NCBI GenBank assembly: GCA_019915015.1
Contig: JAHBBC010000002.1
Coordinates: 2,232,001-2,296,000 of the forward strand
Direction of reading: 5' to 3'
DNA length: 64,000 bases
From: Auriscalpium vulgare
Lineage: Eukaryota; Basidiomycota; Agaricomycetes; Russulales; Auriscalpiaceae
The position numbers were made by a program, and so were the translations under genes. Below are positions 1-9,522 of this stretch, one piece after another; the stretch's first letter is position 1, and every line of letters begins with the position of its first letter. The notes beneath the pieces were generated by a model. It was not told the origin of the DNA. It searched no databases and saw only the letters and a list, made by a program, of their open reading frames with translations.

Positions 1-2
1 AC

Positions 3-3000
3 GAGAAGTTGAAAATCAACTTTCGCCTCCCACGATGCCCGGATGCTCTCAAGCCACAACTCGCTGAGAAGATCCAGCGCTATGAAGCGGCTGGATGGTG
101 GGAACGCCGCGTTGCACGCGAGGCAGCCCCACTCCTGTGCATCCCCAAGAAATCAGGGAAGCTCAGGACTGTTGTCGATGCAAGGTTACGCAACGACAAC
201 ACAGAGAAGGATGTAACACCCTTCCCTGACCAGGATCAAATCCGTATGGACGTCGCTCGCGCGAAGTTCCGTACGAAGATCGACATGAGCGATGCATACG
301 AACAGATCCGTATCGAGTCGGACGATGTCTGGAAGACAACGTTCGCCACGATCTATGGGACGTTTGTAAGTCTTGTCATGCAGCAAGGGGACTGCAATGC
401 CCCTGCTACATTTCAAAGACTCATGACTGTAATATTCCAAGACCTCATTGGAATTTACGTTCATGTATATCTTGACGATATATTCGTATTCTCCGACTCT
501 ATCGAGGAACACGAATCCCACCTGGGGGTGGTGTTCGACCGACTAAGGACGAACCACTTATTCCTGAGCCAGGAAAAGTGCGACATATATTCCATGAAAA
601 TGGATTGTCTTGGCCATATTGTGGACAAGGACGGACTACACGCTGACTCTGACAAGATGGCGCGCGTCCGTAACTGGCCCGTCCCTAGAAACCAGGACGA
701 TGTCCGTAGATTCCTGGGGCTGGTACAGTATCTGGCACATTTTATGCCAGATGTCACCGCGTACACAACACCCCTCTCGGGGATTATGGGACATGGGCGG
801 CCATTCATCTGGGGCCCTTTGCAGCAGCGATGTTTTGAGAGCATACGCGATCTAGCCTGCAAAACTCCTATCCTCAGGCCAATAGACCCGAGGACAGGAG
901 TGCCCATATGGGTAATATGCGACGCCTCCACCTACGGAGTTGGCGCCGTATATGGCCAAGGCGATGAATGGCAGACATGTCGTCCTGCAGGATTCATGTC
1001 GAAGAAGTTCTCCAACGCACAGAAGAATTACTTCACGTACGAGCAGGAGACATTGGCGGTGCTAGAAGCACTGGCCAAATGGTCGGATAAGCTGCGAGGA
1101 AGACACTTCACAGTCGTCACCGACCACAAGGCCCTCGAATTCTTCGAGACTCGCGCCAACCTCTCACCACGGCAAGCGCGGTGGTGGGAGTTCCTTGCCA
1201 CATTCGACAAGGAAATTGTATACGTCTCAGGCGCGTACAATATAGTAGCCGATGGATCCTCGAGGATATTCAGCGGCACCGGCCCCGATCCGCCAGGCAC
1301 TGAGTACGTGCGAATGGACGAAGTACTGGATCCAGATCATGACGACCTGTCTCCGGAACGCGTCCTCGAACTAGCAGCAATCTCTGTCAAAGAGCTGGTT
1401 GCAACTCGAGATATCGAGGCCGCTGAGTTGGCACAACATGCGCAACAATCAGCGGGGCTGGCCAATGGACAGAACTCCGATGGAGATCAGGCCGTGGACA
1501 GCGCCCTACAAGGAGGGCCCTCATTACATGAGATGATCAGCGCAGACGTGGATTGGGCCGGACTAGCTCGCTCCACGTACGCACATGACACATTCTTCGC
1601 CGACATTCGCGAACACCCAGATAGACACGCAGCGTTTGAAACGCGCGATGAACTAATCTGGGTGAAGACGACAGGTGGCGAGTACCGTGTCTGCGTGCCT
1701 GACGCGATGGTCGGGAAGCGCAAGTTGCGCGAGATGATTGTGAGCGCGGCCCACAATATCATCGGGCATCTCGGGGGTCAGCGAACCGCCGAGTATGTGC
1801 GCCGATGGTTCTGGTGGCCAGGGCTAGGCAAGCACGTAGACAAGTTCTGCTTGTCATGCGGAACCTGCCAGACCACCAAAACGCTGAACAAAGCGCCGGC
1901 CGGACTTTTGAAAAGTCTGCCAACGCCCGAGCGGCCGTGGTCATCCATTGGAATGGACTTCTTCGGCCCGTTCCCTCCGTCTGACGGATATGACTACGTG
2001 TGGCTGGTCATAGACCGGTTCACGTCGTTAATCCACTTGGTGCCGATTACCACGCGCACCAAGACCACCGAGCTCGCAACACTGTACATGCGCGAGGTGG
2101 TACGGCTTCATGGAATCCCAGATTCCATCGTATCCGATAGGGACGCGAAGTTCACGTCAATATTTTGGCGTGAACTGCACCGGATCACGGGCACGAAATT
2201 AACGATGTCGACATCGTTTCACCCGCAGACCGACGGTGCATCTGAGCGCGCGATACGCACAGTGTCTCAGATTTTGCGGAGCATGGTACGCCCGGACCAA
2301 TCGGACTGGGTGCGCCATCTGCCGCTCGCTGAGTTTGCCATCAACTCCAGCGTGAGCGCATCCACCGGATACGCCCCGTTTGAGTTGACGTACGGGTATA
2401 TGCCACGGATCATAAAATTCCCCGTGGCAAGTACCCCGTACCCTGGCGTACGAGAATACGCCAGGCACGCACGGGAGAGTCTCGAGCGTGCGCACGACTC
2501 CATCATAGAGTCCCGCGTGAAGCAGACGCTCCACGCGAACCGTCGCCGAAGCGAGGGCGACGAGTACCAGGTCGGTGACCTGGTGTACCTCAGCACGCTT
2601 AACCTAAACCTCCCCAAGGGGAGGGCGTTCAAGCTATTGCCGAAGTACATCGGGCCCTTCTCGGTGATCGAGGCACGACCCGAGACATCCAACTACAAGC
2701 TGGATCTCCCTGAGGAGTTACGGAAACGCCGGATACACCCGACGTTCCACTCCTCACTGCTGAGGAAGCACGAAGCCAACGACGACGCACTGTTCCCGGG
2801 ACGGGAGCCCAAAGCCTTTTACGACTTTGGGCGCGCCGACGAGGAGGAGTGGGTCGTCGACGCGATCGTGGGACACGACTGGAAGGGGAAGACTATCCTC
2901 TTCCAGGTTCGATGGGCTTTAGGTGACTACACCTGGGAGCCCATCGAAAATCTGGACGAGGTGGAGGCCCTCGACCAGTATCTCGCGCTACAAGGAGTAG

Positions 3001-3068
3001 CGGAGTGGAGGCAGTTGCCAAGGAAGATCGCCGCGCGTAAGGCGGTGTCTCCTCGGAACCGCCGCTAG
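3..3068 (+). CDS. RTE-A pol polyprotein (RT-RNase H-integrase-chromodomain), 5' partial
   Basis: The frame is open to the window edge, so the true start lies upstream. RT motifs are visible: KIDMSDAY (motif A, near nt 280) and the catalytic YLDD box at 468-479. RNase H shows VICDAS, YEQETLA and VTDHKALEFF. The integrase zinc finger is HNIIGHLGG followed by CLSCGTC (near nt 1750-1870). The catalytic core has GMDFFGPF, VSDRDAKF and HPQTDGASERA, giving the D, D and E residues. A GPY/F-type module (LLPKYIGPFSVIEA) follows, then a C-terminal chromodomain at about 2845-3000 (EEWVVDAIVGH ... VRWALGDYTWEP). The protein would copy the element RNA and insert the DNA; chromodomains of this class usually target heterochromatin. 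No lesion is seen. Confidence 0.95.
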   Translation, partial: EKLKINFRLPRCPDALKPQLAEKIQRYEAAGWWERRVAREAAPLLCIPKKSGKLRTVVDARLRNDNTEKDVTPFPDQDQIRMDVARAKFRTKIDMSDAYEQIRIESDDVWKTTFATIYGTFVSLVMQQGDCNAPATFQRLMTVIFQDLIGIYVHVYLDDIFVFSDSIEEHESHLGVVFDRLRTNHLFLSQEKCDIYSMKMDCLGHIVDKDGLHADSDKMARVRNWPVPRNQDDVRRFLGLVQYLAHFMPDVTAYTTPLSGIMGHGRPFIWGPLQQRCFESIRDLACKTPILRPIDPRTGVPIWVICDASTYGVGAVYGQGDEWQTCRPAGFMSKKFSNAQKNYFTYEQETLAVLEALAKWSDKLRGRHFTVVTDHKALEFFETRANLSPRQARWWEFLATFDKEIVYVSGAYNIVADGSSRIFSGTGPDPPGTEYVRMDEVLDPDHDDLSPERVLELAAISVKELVATRDIEAAELAQHAQQSAGLANGQNSDGDQAVDSALQGGPSLHEMISADVDWAGLARSTYAHDTFFADIREHPDRHAAFETRDELIWVKTTGGEYRVCVPDAMVGKRKLREMIVSAAHNIIGHLGGQRTAEYVRRWFWWPGLGKHVDKFCLSCGTCQTTKTLNKAPAGLLKSLPTPERPWSSIGMDFFGPFPPSDGYDYVWLVIDRFTSLIHLVPITTRTKTTELATLYMREVVRLHGIPDSIVSDRDAKFTSIFWRELHRITGTKLTMSTSFHPQTDGASERAIRTVSQILRSMVRPDQSDWVRHLPLAEFAINSSVSASTGYAPFELTYGYMPRIIKFPVASTPYPGVREYARHARESLERAHDSIIESRVKQTLHANRRRSEGDEYQVGDLVYLSTLNLNLPKGRAFKLLPKYIGPFSVIEARPETSNYKLDLPEELRKRRIHPTFHSSLLRKHEANDDALFPGREPKAFYDFGRADEEEWVVDAIVGHDWKGKTILFQVRWALGDYTWEPIENLDEVEALDQYLALQGVAEWRQLPRKIAARKAVSPRNRR

Positions 3069-3228
3069 ATCCCGATGGAATCTGCGGCAAATCTGACGCC
3101 CGGTTGTCAGATAGCGACAGGCGCCCTGAGGAGATCTCACCAAGTGAGATCTTCATCTAGGCGCGTGGATCCCTAAAAGGATCTGAAGTGCGCCAACGGC
3201 GACTTCAGCACTTTCTGCTACCACCACC

Positions 3229-5571
3229 ATGTCATCCCAGTCGTCCCGCAACACCGCCCCAATCGTCCCCGCCTCGTCCACTGCTCCCTCCAACCCTGCT
3301 GCGCAAGCAGCAGGGCCTCCAGCCCCTACGGGACTGGAGTCGGTGAACACTGCGCCGCGCACGGGCTTGCCCGCCGACGCAATGAACACCGAACCTGATG
3401 CGCCGCCGCTGTTCGCAGCTACGGGTCCGGCTCTCCCAGGAGTGCCAAGCGACCCGACCCCCGACGTGCCAGTGCGAGTCCGCATCCCCAACGTCGGGGG
3501 ACCCCATTGGACCTTCGATGGGGAGAGGTTCCAGTTCAGGCATTCCCACAACTGCCTGGTCTGTACCTCCTATGCGCTCCACCTCAACGACGGGTCTTCC
3601 AGCTGGGAGCACGCGGAAAACGCGTACGAACGCGCCCGCAACAACCTCGTCGAAGACGGTATCGACCGCGGCCTCGCCTTCGCAGCGGAATCGGTTGACC
3701 GAGTCCGCCGCACGGAGGCAGAGGCACGTCACGAGCTGCAAGACAAGCTCGATGACGCCCTCGGCTCGCGCGACCGAGCGCGCCAGACCGAGGAGCGCCT
3801 CCGTCTCGAATGGAATACGGCGAGAGAACGCGTCTCTACGCTCGAGGCAGAGCTAGAGACGGTGCAGCGCAAGCTGCACAACTTGACCATCGTCCATGAC
3901 GAGATGAAGGCCAAGCAAAAGCCCGCGCCTCAGGGACCGCAGGGCCCTCCACTCTCTGACGAAGAAGAGGAGTACCTCGAAGACTGGGCAGCAGCCGTCG
4001 AGGAGTCTGCCCGCGCCGCGAGCGCGAGCGGACCGCCGCCCACCAAAAAGCGGAAGCGCGCGGCAGCGCCGGCTGCCTCCACCTCCACCGTGCAGGTTGG
4101 AGCACCGTCACCGTTCCCGCACGTACACCCTCCGCCGCCCACGTCCGCAGGCCGGCAGCCCATTCCTGGGCACCCTAACCGCCGAGGACCGCCCATCACC
4201 GGATGGGCAACCTTCGCGCCACGAACTGGCCCGGAGGTAAAGGACTTGATGCTCGCCGCCGAAGGTGACCTCATCGCTTGGCTGCGAGCAAAGTCCCTCG
4301 TCGGTCCCGCCGCGTCCAAACCCTCGGCCACGCGCACACCCGCAGAGCGCACGCTCTCCGCGCTCTGGCCACGCGTCAAACTGCTCAAGCCGGACGCTGG
4401 CACAGGGGGAGGGGTGAGTATGGGCTCGCAACCCATACCCAGCAGCTCGACGGTCGCGCCGAGCACGCAACCCGCCGCGACTGCAGCCGTGGTGCCACCG
4501 CCGGCTGTCATTGCCACTGCGGCACCCAGTTCCACGCCGCAGAAGGCGTCCAAAGCGTCCAAGGGCAAAGGGAAGGCAGTAGAACGCCCCCCTTCACCCG
4601 TAGACGCCGCCGTCGAGCCAGTGGCTCCGGCCAAGAAGGCGAAGAAGTCCAAAGGAAAGGGAAAGGAGCCCGAGCGCCCTCCCTCGCCGATGGACACCTC
4701 TGTGGAGGAACCGGCAGCTAACACTGCCCAGTCCTCCACACAGGAACCGACGTATCGCCAAGACGTCGGGGTATGGGTGCGGTACGTGTTCGACCACCCA
4801 TCCAAGCGACCCCTCGGTGTGCAATTTCGCAACACCCCGGGGATCCCTGCAGGCTACCCCGAGAGCGCCGCGCTGGACCAACACCTCGCGGTTCGCCGGG
4901 CCGGCCCTGCCGGGAGCAACGGAGTCGAGCATCCCCAGCATGAGGAGTTCGTCCGCATTGCGGAGGAACTGTTCTCCGTGCGCGGGATGTTCGAGGCTCT
5001 CATCCGAGACCAACGGTACTCCCGCGCCGCCAATACCCACCCTGTCCCCTTCACTGGAGACACGCGTCACATGACGCACAGCCAAGTCGCGCATCACTTC
5101 GCGCACTGCGGCTACCGCCCCCGGACCGTATCCCTCTCCTACTTGGAGAATTACGCCGTAGGGCGCCGTAACGAGCTGTTGGGCCGAGACCCTCTCTCGA
5201 CGGCAGACTGGCCTACCGAACCCACGGTAGCCAGCCTCGTGAAGCGCTACAGCGCGACACGCCCACTCGCGGACGGGGTGTACATCAACGAATACCCCAA
5301 CCGCTCGCTCGATCATCGAGCCCCCCTGATCTCAACGACAGGAGGGTCTACGACGACCGCTGCACCCCTTCCCACCGATGCCCTTGCCACAGCTGGGGAG
5401 CCCAGCGCCGCCGACGCCACCGCCGCGCAACGCGGGAGTGACGCCGAGGTGACTGACGTCGCCTCCTCGGCTGGCGAGGCTGCGGGGCCCACCAACATCG
5501 ACAACGATGTTGCGATGATGGCGCTCGCAGATGCAGTCCCGCTTCCCGACTCGTCGGACGGTGAACTGTAG
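3229..5571 (+). CDS. RTE-A accessory ORF after pol, 780 aa, unknown function
   Basis: A single uninterrupted frame 160 bp after the pol stop and 66 bp before the LTR. The N-terminus (residues 1-80) is rich in Pro, Ala, Ser and Thr. Residues about 85-125 contain HWTFDGERF and HNCLVCTSYALH, with two Cys and several His. Residues about 150-225 are strongly charged heptad-like sequence (VRRTEAEARHELQDKL ... LEAELETVQRKL), predicted coiled coil. A basic PTKKRKRA stretch near 270 looks like a nuclear localisation signal, and two KGKGK repeats separated by ERPPSP lie near 450-485. A more ordered C-terminal domain spans about 510-690. I see no signal peptide, membrane segment or retroviral envelope feature. 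The position matches where some Ty3 elements carry a third ORF; the product is unrecognised. Confidence 0.8.
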   Translation: MSSQSSRNTAPIVPASSTAPSNPAAQAAGPPAPTGLESVNTAPRTGLPADAMNTEPDAPPLFAATGPALPGVPSDPTPDVPVRVRIPNVGGPHWTFDGERFQFRHSHNCLVCTSYALHLNDGSSSWEHAENAYERARNNLVEDGIDRGLAFAAESVDRVRRTEAEARHELQDKLDDALGSRDRARQTEERLRLEWNTARERVSTLEAELETVQRKLHNLTIVHDEMKAKQKPAPQGPQGPPLSDEEEEYLEDWAAAVEESARAASASGPPPTKKRKRAAAPAASTSTVQVGAPSPFPHVHPPPPTSAGRQPIPGHPNRRGPPITGWATFAPRTGPEVKDLMLAAEGDLIAWLRAKSLVGPAASKPSATRTPAERTLSALWPRVKLLKPDAGTGGGVSMGSQPIPSSSTVAPSTQPAATAAVVPPPAVIATAAPSSTPQKASKASKGKGKAVERPPSPVDAAVEPVAPAKKAKKSKGKGKEPERPPSPMDTSVEEPAANTAQSSTQEPTYRQDVGVWVRYVFDHPSKRPLGVQFRNTPGIPAGYPESAALDQHLAVRRAGPAGSNGVEHPQHEEFVRIAEELFSVRGMFEALIRDQRYSRAANTHPVPFTGDTRHMTHSQVAHHFAHCGYRPRTVSLSYLENYAVGRRNELLGRDPLSTADWPTEPTVASLVKRYSATRPLADGVYINEYPNRSLDHRAPLISTTGGSTTTAAPLPTDALATAGEPSAADATAAQRGSDAEVTDVASSAGEAAGPTNIDNDVAMMALADAVPLPDSSDGEL

Positions 5572-5627
5572 GCCCGGGAGCGAATAGAAGAGGGGGCGGT
5601 TCGTTCAGGAGCCCCTGGCGCGGCTCC

Positions 5628-5637
5628 AGGGGGAGGA
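5628..5637 (+). promoter_or_regulatory. RTE-A polypurine tract
   Basis: AGGGGGAGGA lies directly before the TGTAA start of the LTR, the expected site for priming of plus-strand DNA synthesis in LTR retrotransposons. This placement is what fixes the left edge of the LTR. Confidence 0.75.
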
Positions 5638-5935
5638 TGTAAGAGGGGCGAACGCGTGTGGGCGCGCAACGCGCTCGTGCAGCGCTTGAGAAGCGCGACA
5701 CGAGGCTACCGACGCGTGGAGCCAGCGCGTCGGTTCCCTGTGGCCAACTAGGCTGGCACAGGAGCCTAACAGATTGTTTGTATCTGTTAGGCTGTAGGCA
5801 TTAGGCCGCGCCTCCTCGCTCTCGAGGAGGCACGACTACATCCACTCACTTTTGTACGCATCCATCGTTGCCAATACGAGCACACGGGTCGCGTTCATCC
5901 CGAGGGATTGTTAAGTCTATCATCAAGCTATTACA
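5638..5935 (+). repeat. RTE-A 3' LTR, 298 bp
   Basis: The repeat begins TGTAA next to the polypurine tract and ends TTACA, giving 5-bp terminal inverted repeats of the TG...CA type. The partner 5' LTR is outside the window, so the right edge is inferred from the TTACA end rather than from a second copy. Two perfect hairpins lie inside (5764-5792 and 5810-5831). Confidence 0.7.
5764..5831. repeat. Two perfect inverted repeats in the RTE-A LTR
   Basis: GCCTAACAGA at 5764-5773 pairs with TCTGTTAGGC at 5783-5792 across a 9-nt loop. GCCTCCTCG at 5810-5818 pairs with CGAGGAGGC at 5823-5831 across a 4-nt loop. Both stems are perfect. In RNA they would form stable hairpins in the LTR-derived leader or tail. 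Confidence 0.8.
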
Positions 5936-5966
5936 TCCTCTACGCCTCTACGTCCTCGTCACCGAC

Positions 5967-8900
5967 ATGTGGACCACCAAGGAACAAGAGGCTTTGCTCC
6001 TCAGCTTCTGGGACGACTATTGTGCAGCGCAAACGGCAAAGGGTCCAGGCGGAAGGTCCAATAAAGAGTTCAAGAAGTTATGGTCGAGGGTTTACACGGC
6101 GTGGTTCGAGAAGTGGCCGGAGACCGATGATGCGGGGAAGCCTCCTGTGGACGGACAGCCTGCGACGCGACTGGTGAGCATATTTTCCTTGCGCGCACGT
6201 TGCTCACTGACCGTGCATTCTAGAGAATCAACCAGTGGTTTTGGAATCATGTGCGCCCTGGGTCGTCGAAAACCAAGAAGAAGAAACACAGCGCGGCGTC
6301 CACGATCGATTCGGGGTCAAGCAACGCGGTCGATTCGGGCTCGAGCAAAGGCAACACAAAACACGCCTGGCACTTCTTGAAGACGACGCGTCGCTACGCC
6401 GCGCACGAGGCGTATCTACATGTCTTCTACACAACGACGGGAGAGGTCAAGCAGGAGTTCGACGACGCGTATAATGCGTACGTCACCTCCTTACCCGCTG
6501 GCGCGAAGGCCAAGACGCCCATGGTCTTCAAGAACGACCTGGCCAAGAAGAAACTCGAGACCGCCGATGCCGACACTCTGCGACGCGTTGAGGAGGCGAA
6601 GAGTCGCATGGCGGACCCGGACATTGAGCTTGATGAAGACGAAGAGGTGTCGCCGGAGGAGCGCGAGCGTCGTAACACCTTGCGTCATCAGCAGATGTGA
6701 GCAGCATTTTCGCGACTTAAGTTATGTTGTGCTCACCAGTGTACAGGGCCATTGACGAGCTTGCGCCGGCATTGATGAGCGTCGTAGAGGAGGTGCACCG
6801 TAAGACGGGGTTGATGGCAACCATCTTGGTGGGCGGCCCGTATCCGAAGGACGCTGGCAAGATAAAATCGTTCGCGTGAGTAGATGTGGTTACTCGCGTG
6901 TACCACAAACCAGCTCACATCTTCGCAGCGTTCATTCTAGTCTTCCTGACGGCCGTAACTTTGGCACCGGTTATGTGGGCTTCAAGGACAGTGTGCAGGA
7001 TCCATTCCGCGGCTTTCTGAATGCCATATACCGTGAGCATCGTGCGCGGATATACTTCGACTATACTTACTCATCTGCACCTCAGCACCTGCTGTGTGCG
7101 CGCAGCGTGCTCTTCCCGACAGTCGCGCATCGTCGAGCATGCCCAGCAAGTCAACTGATGTGTCTGCGTTGGCGGAGCCCTCGACTGCGAAGGACGTCGA
7201 CGGCGATTCGCCCATGGATCCTGCGATCGGACTAGCCGACAAGGAGAATGACGGTCAGGAAAACGTGCAGGAGACCACAGAGATGAACATTGACGCACAG
7301 CAGACGGGGGATGAGGACAAACCGACCTCGAGCGACGAAGAAGACAAGAGCGATGAAGAGGACAAGAGCGATGACTTGGTATGGAAGGATGATGGGCAAG
7401 GTGGCCGCCGTCGGATGTTGCCATTGGAGCAGACTCGTGCTCGCAACATGGCTGCCATCGCGGCGAAGTTTGCACAGGTGGAGAAGGAGCTTGGCCTTGT
7501 CCCACCCCCGCGACCCCCGCCGCAGGAGAAGGCGACGAGGCAGAGGAAGCCGAAGGGCGCCGCACCCCGAAGGCGCTCTGCGCGCGCCGGCGACAGCAGT
7601 GAGTCACAGCTTGTGACTGCTCCTCCTCCCAGCACCGATGTGACAACCTCTGCCTCTGCTCTCGTCTCTGGCCCTGCCCCGCTTGCGACATCCACAGCTC
7701 AGGCCACGCCCGCGACTTCCTCCAAGACCTCATTTACATCCTCGGCCACCTCCGAGTCCACCGTGCTCCCTCCAGCAGTCTCTGTCACTTCCGCACCCCC
7801 GACTGAAACTCAGTCCACGCCAGCACCTTCCACAGAGCGCACGCCCGCAGTGGTATTGACGGCTGCAGCAACGGATGCCGCCACTATTCGCGTGCCCACG
7901 GATGCCACCCAGCCTGTGACGACTGAGCTCGAGCCCACAACCTCCACGGCAACCGAGCCCGCGCCCGCAACTTCCACCCGCACAACGACAATCACGCCCA
8001 CACCCGTGACCTCTACCCAGCCCGCGCTCGTGACATCCACGACAACCGAGCCCGCGCCCCCCACTTCCACGACAACCGAGCCCGCGCTCCCCACTTCCAC
8101 GACGACCGAGCCCGCGCTCGCAACTTCCACGACAATCAAGCCCGCGCCCCCCGCTTCCATGACGATCGTTCCAGCGCTTGCGACCTCCACCCACGCAGCA
8201 ACGATTGACCCCGCGCCTGAGACTTCCACCCTGCCCGTGACGGTGCCCGCGGCCTCCCCAACAGTCAAGCCCGCGCCCGCGCCCACCTCAACGGTAGTCA
8301 TGCCAGCAGGGCTCGGTCCGGCGCCGGCGGACGGTCCGGTACGGGCGGACAGTCCGGCGGATACGGCGGACGGTTTCCCGCAGCATCTCACCGACGACTA
8401 CGAGTACCTCAAGGAGGCTTGTCCTGGCGCTGAATGGCAGAATATCATCGTGAGCTGGAAGACTCTGGAAGCACGGTTGAACATTCCTCACAATGTATGT
8501 GGCTATTTCACTCTCATCACTACAAAGCTGATCGTGGAAAGCATGTCCAGCTCGCGACGAAGTATCGGCCGGCGCAGGTCAAGCAATGGACCGATCGTCA
8601 CCGGATTCACAGCAAACCGCCGGCAACAGGCAGAGCGAAAGAGTTTGCGGCAACATGGCGCAAGTGGTGGATGAGTATGCAGCCATCTTGGCGGGGCTTG
8701 ACGTGGCCGCTGGCTCGTCCAACGGATGCACCGGCAGAGAGTTGGGGCGAGTTGCAGAAGGGCGGCCGTAACGGGTTTGTAATGATCCTGTTCACTCTTG
8801 CTTGGTGGCTCAGCGCCGTGAAGACGCCTACGGACCAAAAGGAGTGGGACTCGGCGGTCGAGGACGTCGATTGGGCCCTGTCCCAATTTGTCCCCAGTGC

Positions 8901-9018
8901 CAAGCGCCCATCTCCGCAGGCGCTGCAAGACGATCGGCAGGGGAAGCGGTATGTATTCCGTCTTTCAGACAATGCAATGTCGCTGACCAGTACGATTATC
9001 AGGCGGCGAATGAAGTAG
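5967..9018 (+). CDS. Seven-exon gene, 914-aa protein of unknown function
   Basis: Exons inferred at 5967-6173, 6224-6696, 6747-6875, 6929-7032, 7086-8494, 8542-8948 and 9003-9018; the total is 2745 nt with all intron phases consistent, so the gene appears intact. The N-terminus begins MWTTKEQEALLLSFW and is helical and Trp-rich. An acidic stretch (about residues 205-225) and a GTGYVGFKDS segment follow. Residues about 470-700 are a Ser/Thr/Pro-rich low-complexity region with TSTTTEPA-type repeats. The C-terminal domain (about 740-905) has WRKWWMSMQPSWRG and GGRNGFVMILFTLAWW, and the protein ends in basic RRRMK. I do not recognise a named domain; similar Trp-rich C-termini occur in uncharacterised agaricomycete proteins as far as I recall. 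The ATG lies 31 bp after the RTE-A LTR. Confidence 0.75.
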
Positions 9019-9230
9019 GCGCACGCGTGCGCGTCCCGCTCCCCATCCCATATGCTACATATTCAGACTTGCACTCTGTCCACGTAATTTCGTAGTGAGA
9101 TGAATGACAGTGAGATGAATGACAAGGCTTCCCGCGTGCATATTGTGTTGTGAAAGAGCATATCTAAATCTCGATGTACGACATGAACTCCATGTATGAT
9201 TTTGGACAAAGTAGATACTGTAGAATGTCA
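9019..9230. other. 3' flank of the 914-aa gene
   Basis: About 210 bp without a coding signal, presumably 3' untranslated region. A direct repeat of GTGAGATGAATGACA sits near 9094-9124. The last bases resemble the 46-bp minisatellite unit that resumes on the far side of RTE-B. Confidence 0.5.
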
Positions 9231-9235
9231 CTGAT

Positions 9236-9522
9236 TAGAAGCCGCGCGGCGGTGCGGCGACACTCAGCTCAGTGAGTCACACGAGCTAACAGAAACCGAG
9301 CCTGGATTGAAGAGACAAACGGGGGGATACAACAGGAAGAGATGGAGAGGACAGGGAGCGTGAGGGAGGAGGGAAAGGAGTCCGAGATACGTGGGTGTCG
9401 AGCACTGAGTATATGTAGCGGCGAGTGGTAGGAATACAAACACGACGTCATGAGACCGCGAGTAACATGTGAAAGCAGAGCGGAAGGTGCCGAGGGGCCG
9501 GAGTGAGCCGTGTAGGCTTACA
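9236..9522 (-). repeat. RTE-B 3' LTR, 287 bp
   Basis: Read on the minus strand it starts TGTAAGCC at 9522, directly after the purine tract, and ends at 9236. The terminal dinucleotide is TA instead of CA, the only difference I saw from the other LTR. CTGAT at 9231-9235 is the outer target duplication. Confidence 0.92.

Larger units (their letters stand above)
1..5935 (+). mobile_element. RTE-A: Ty3/gypsy chromovirus-type LTR retrotransposon, 5' part outside window
   Basis: The window opens inside the reverse transcriptase of this element. Going rightwards it shows RT, RNase H, integrase and a chromodomain in one frame, then a second long ORF, a purine-rich tract and an LTR that begins TGTAA and ends TTACA. 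The 5' LTR, leader, gag and protease are outside the window, so the target duplication cannot be confirmed; TCCTC follows the LTR at 5936-5940. All visible frames are open, so this copy could be recent. The order RT-RNase H-integrase and the chromodomain place it in the Ty3 chromoviruses (established family knowledge). Confidence 0.9.

Noticed and set aside
3930..4835. 301-codon minus-strand frame opposite the RTE-A accessory ORF
   Set aside because: Shadow of a GC-rich sense frame; composition is Gly/Ala/Ser runs without domains, and the sense frame is longer and continuous.
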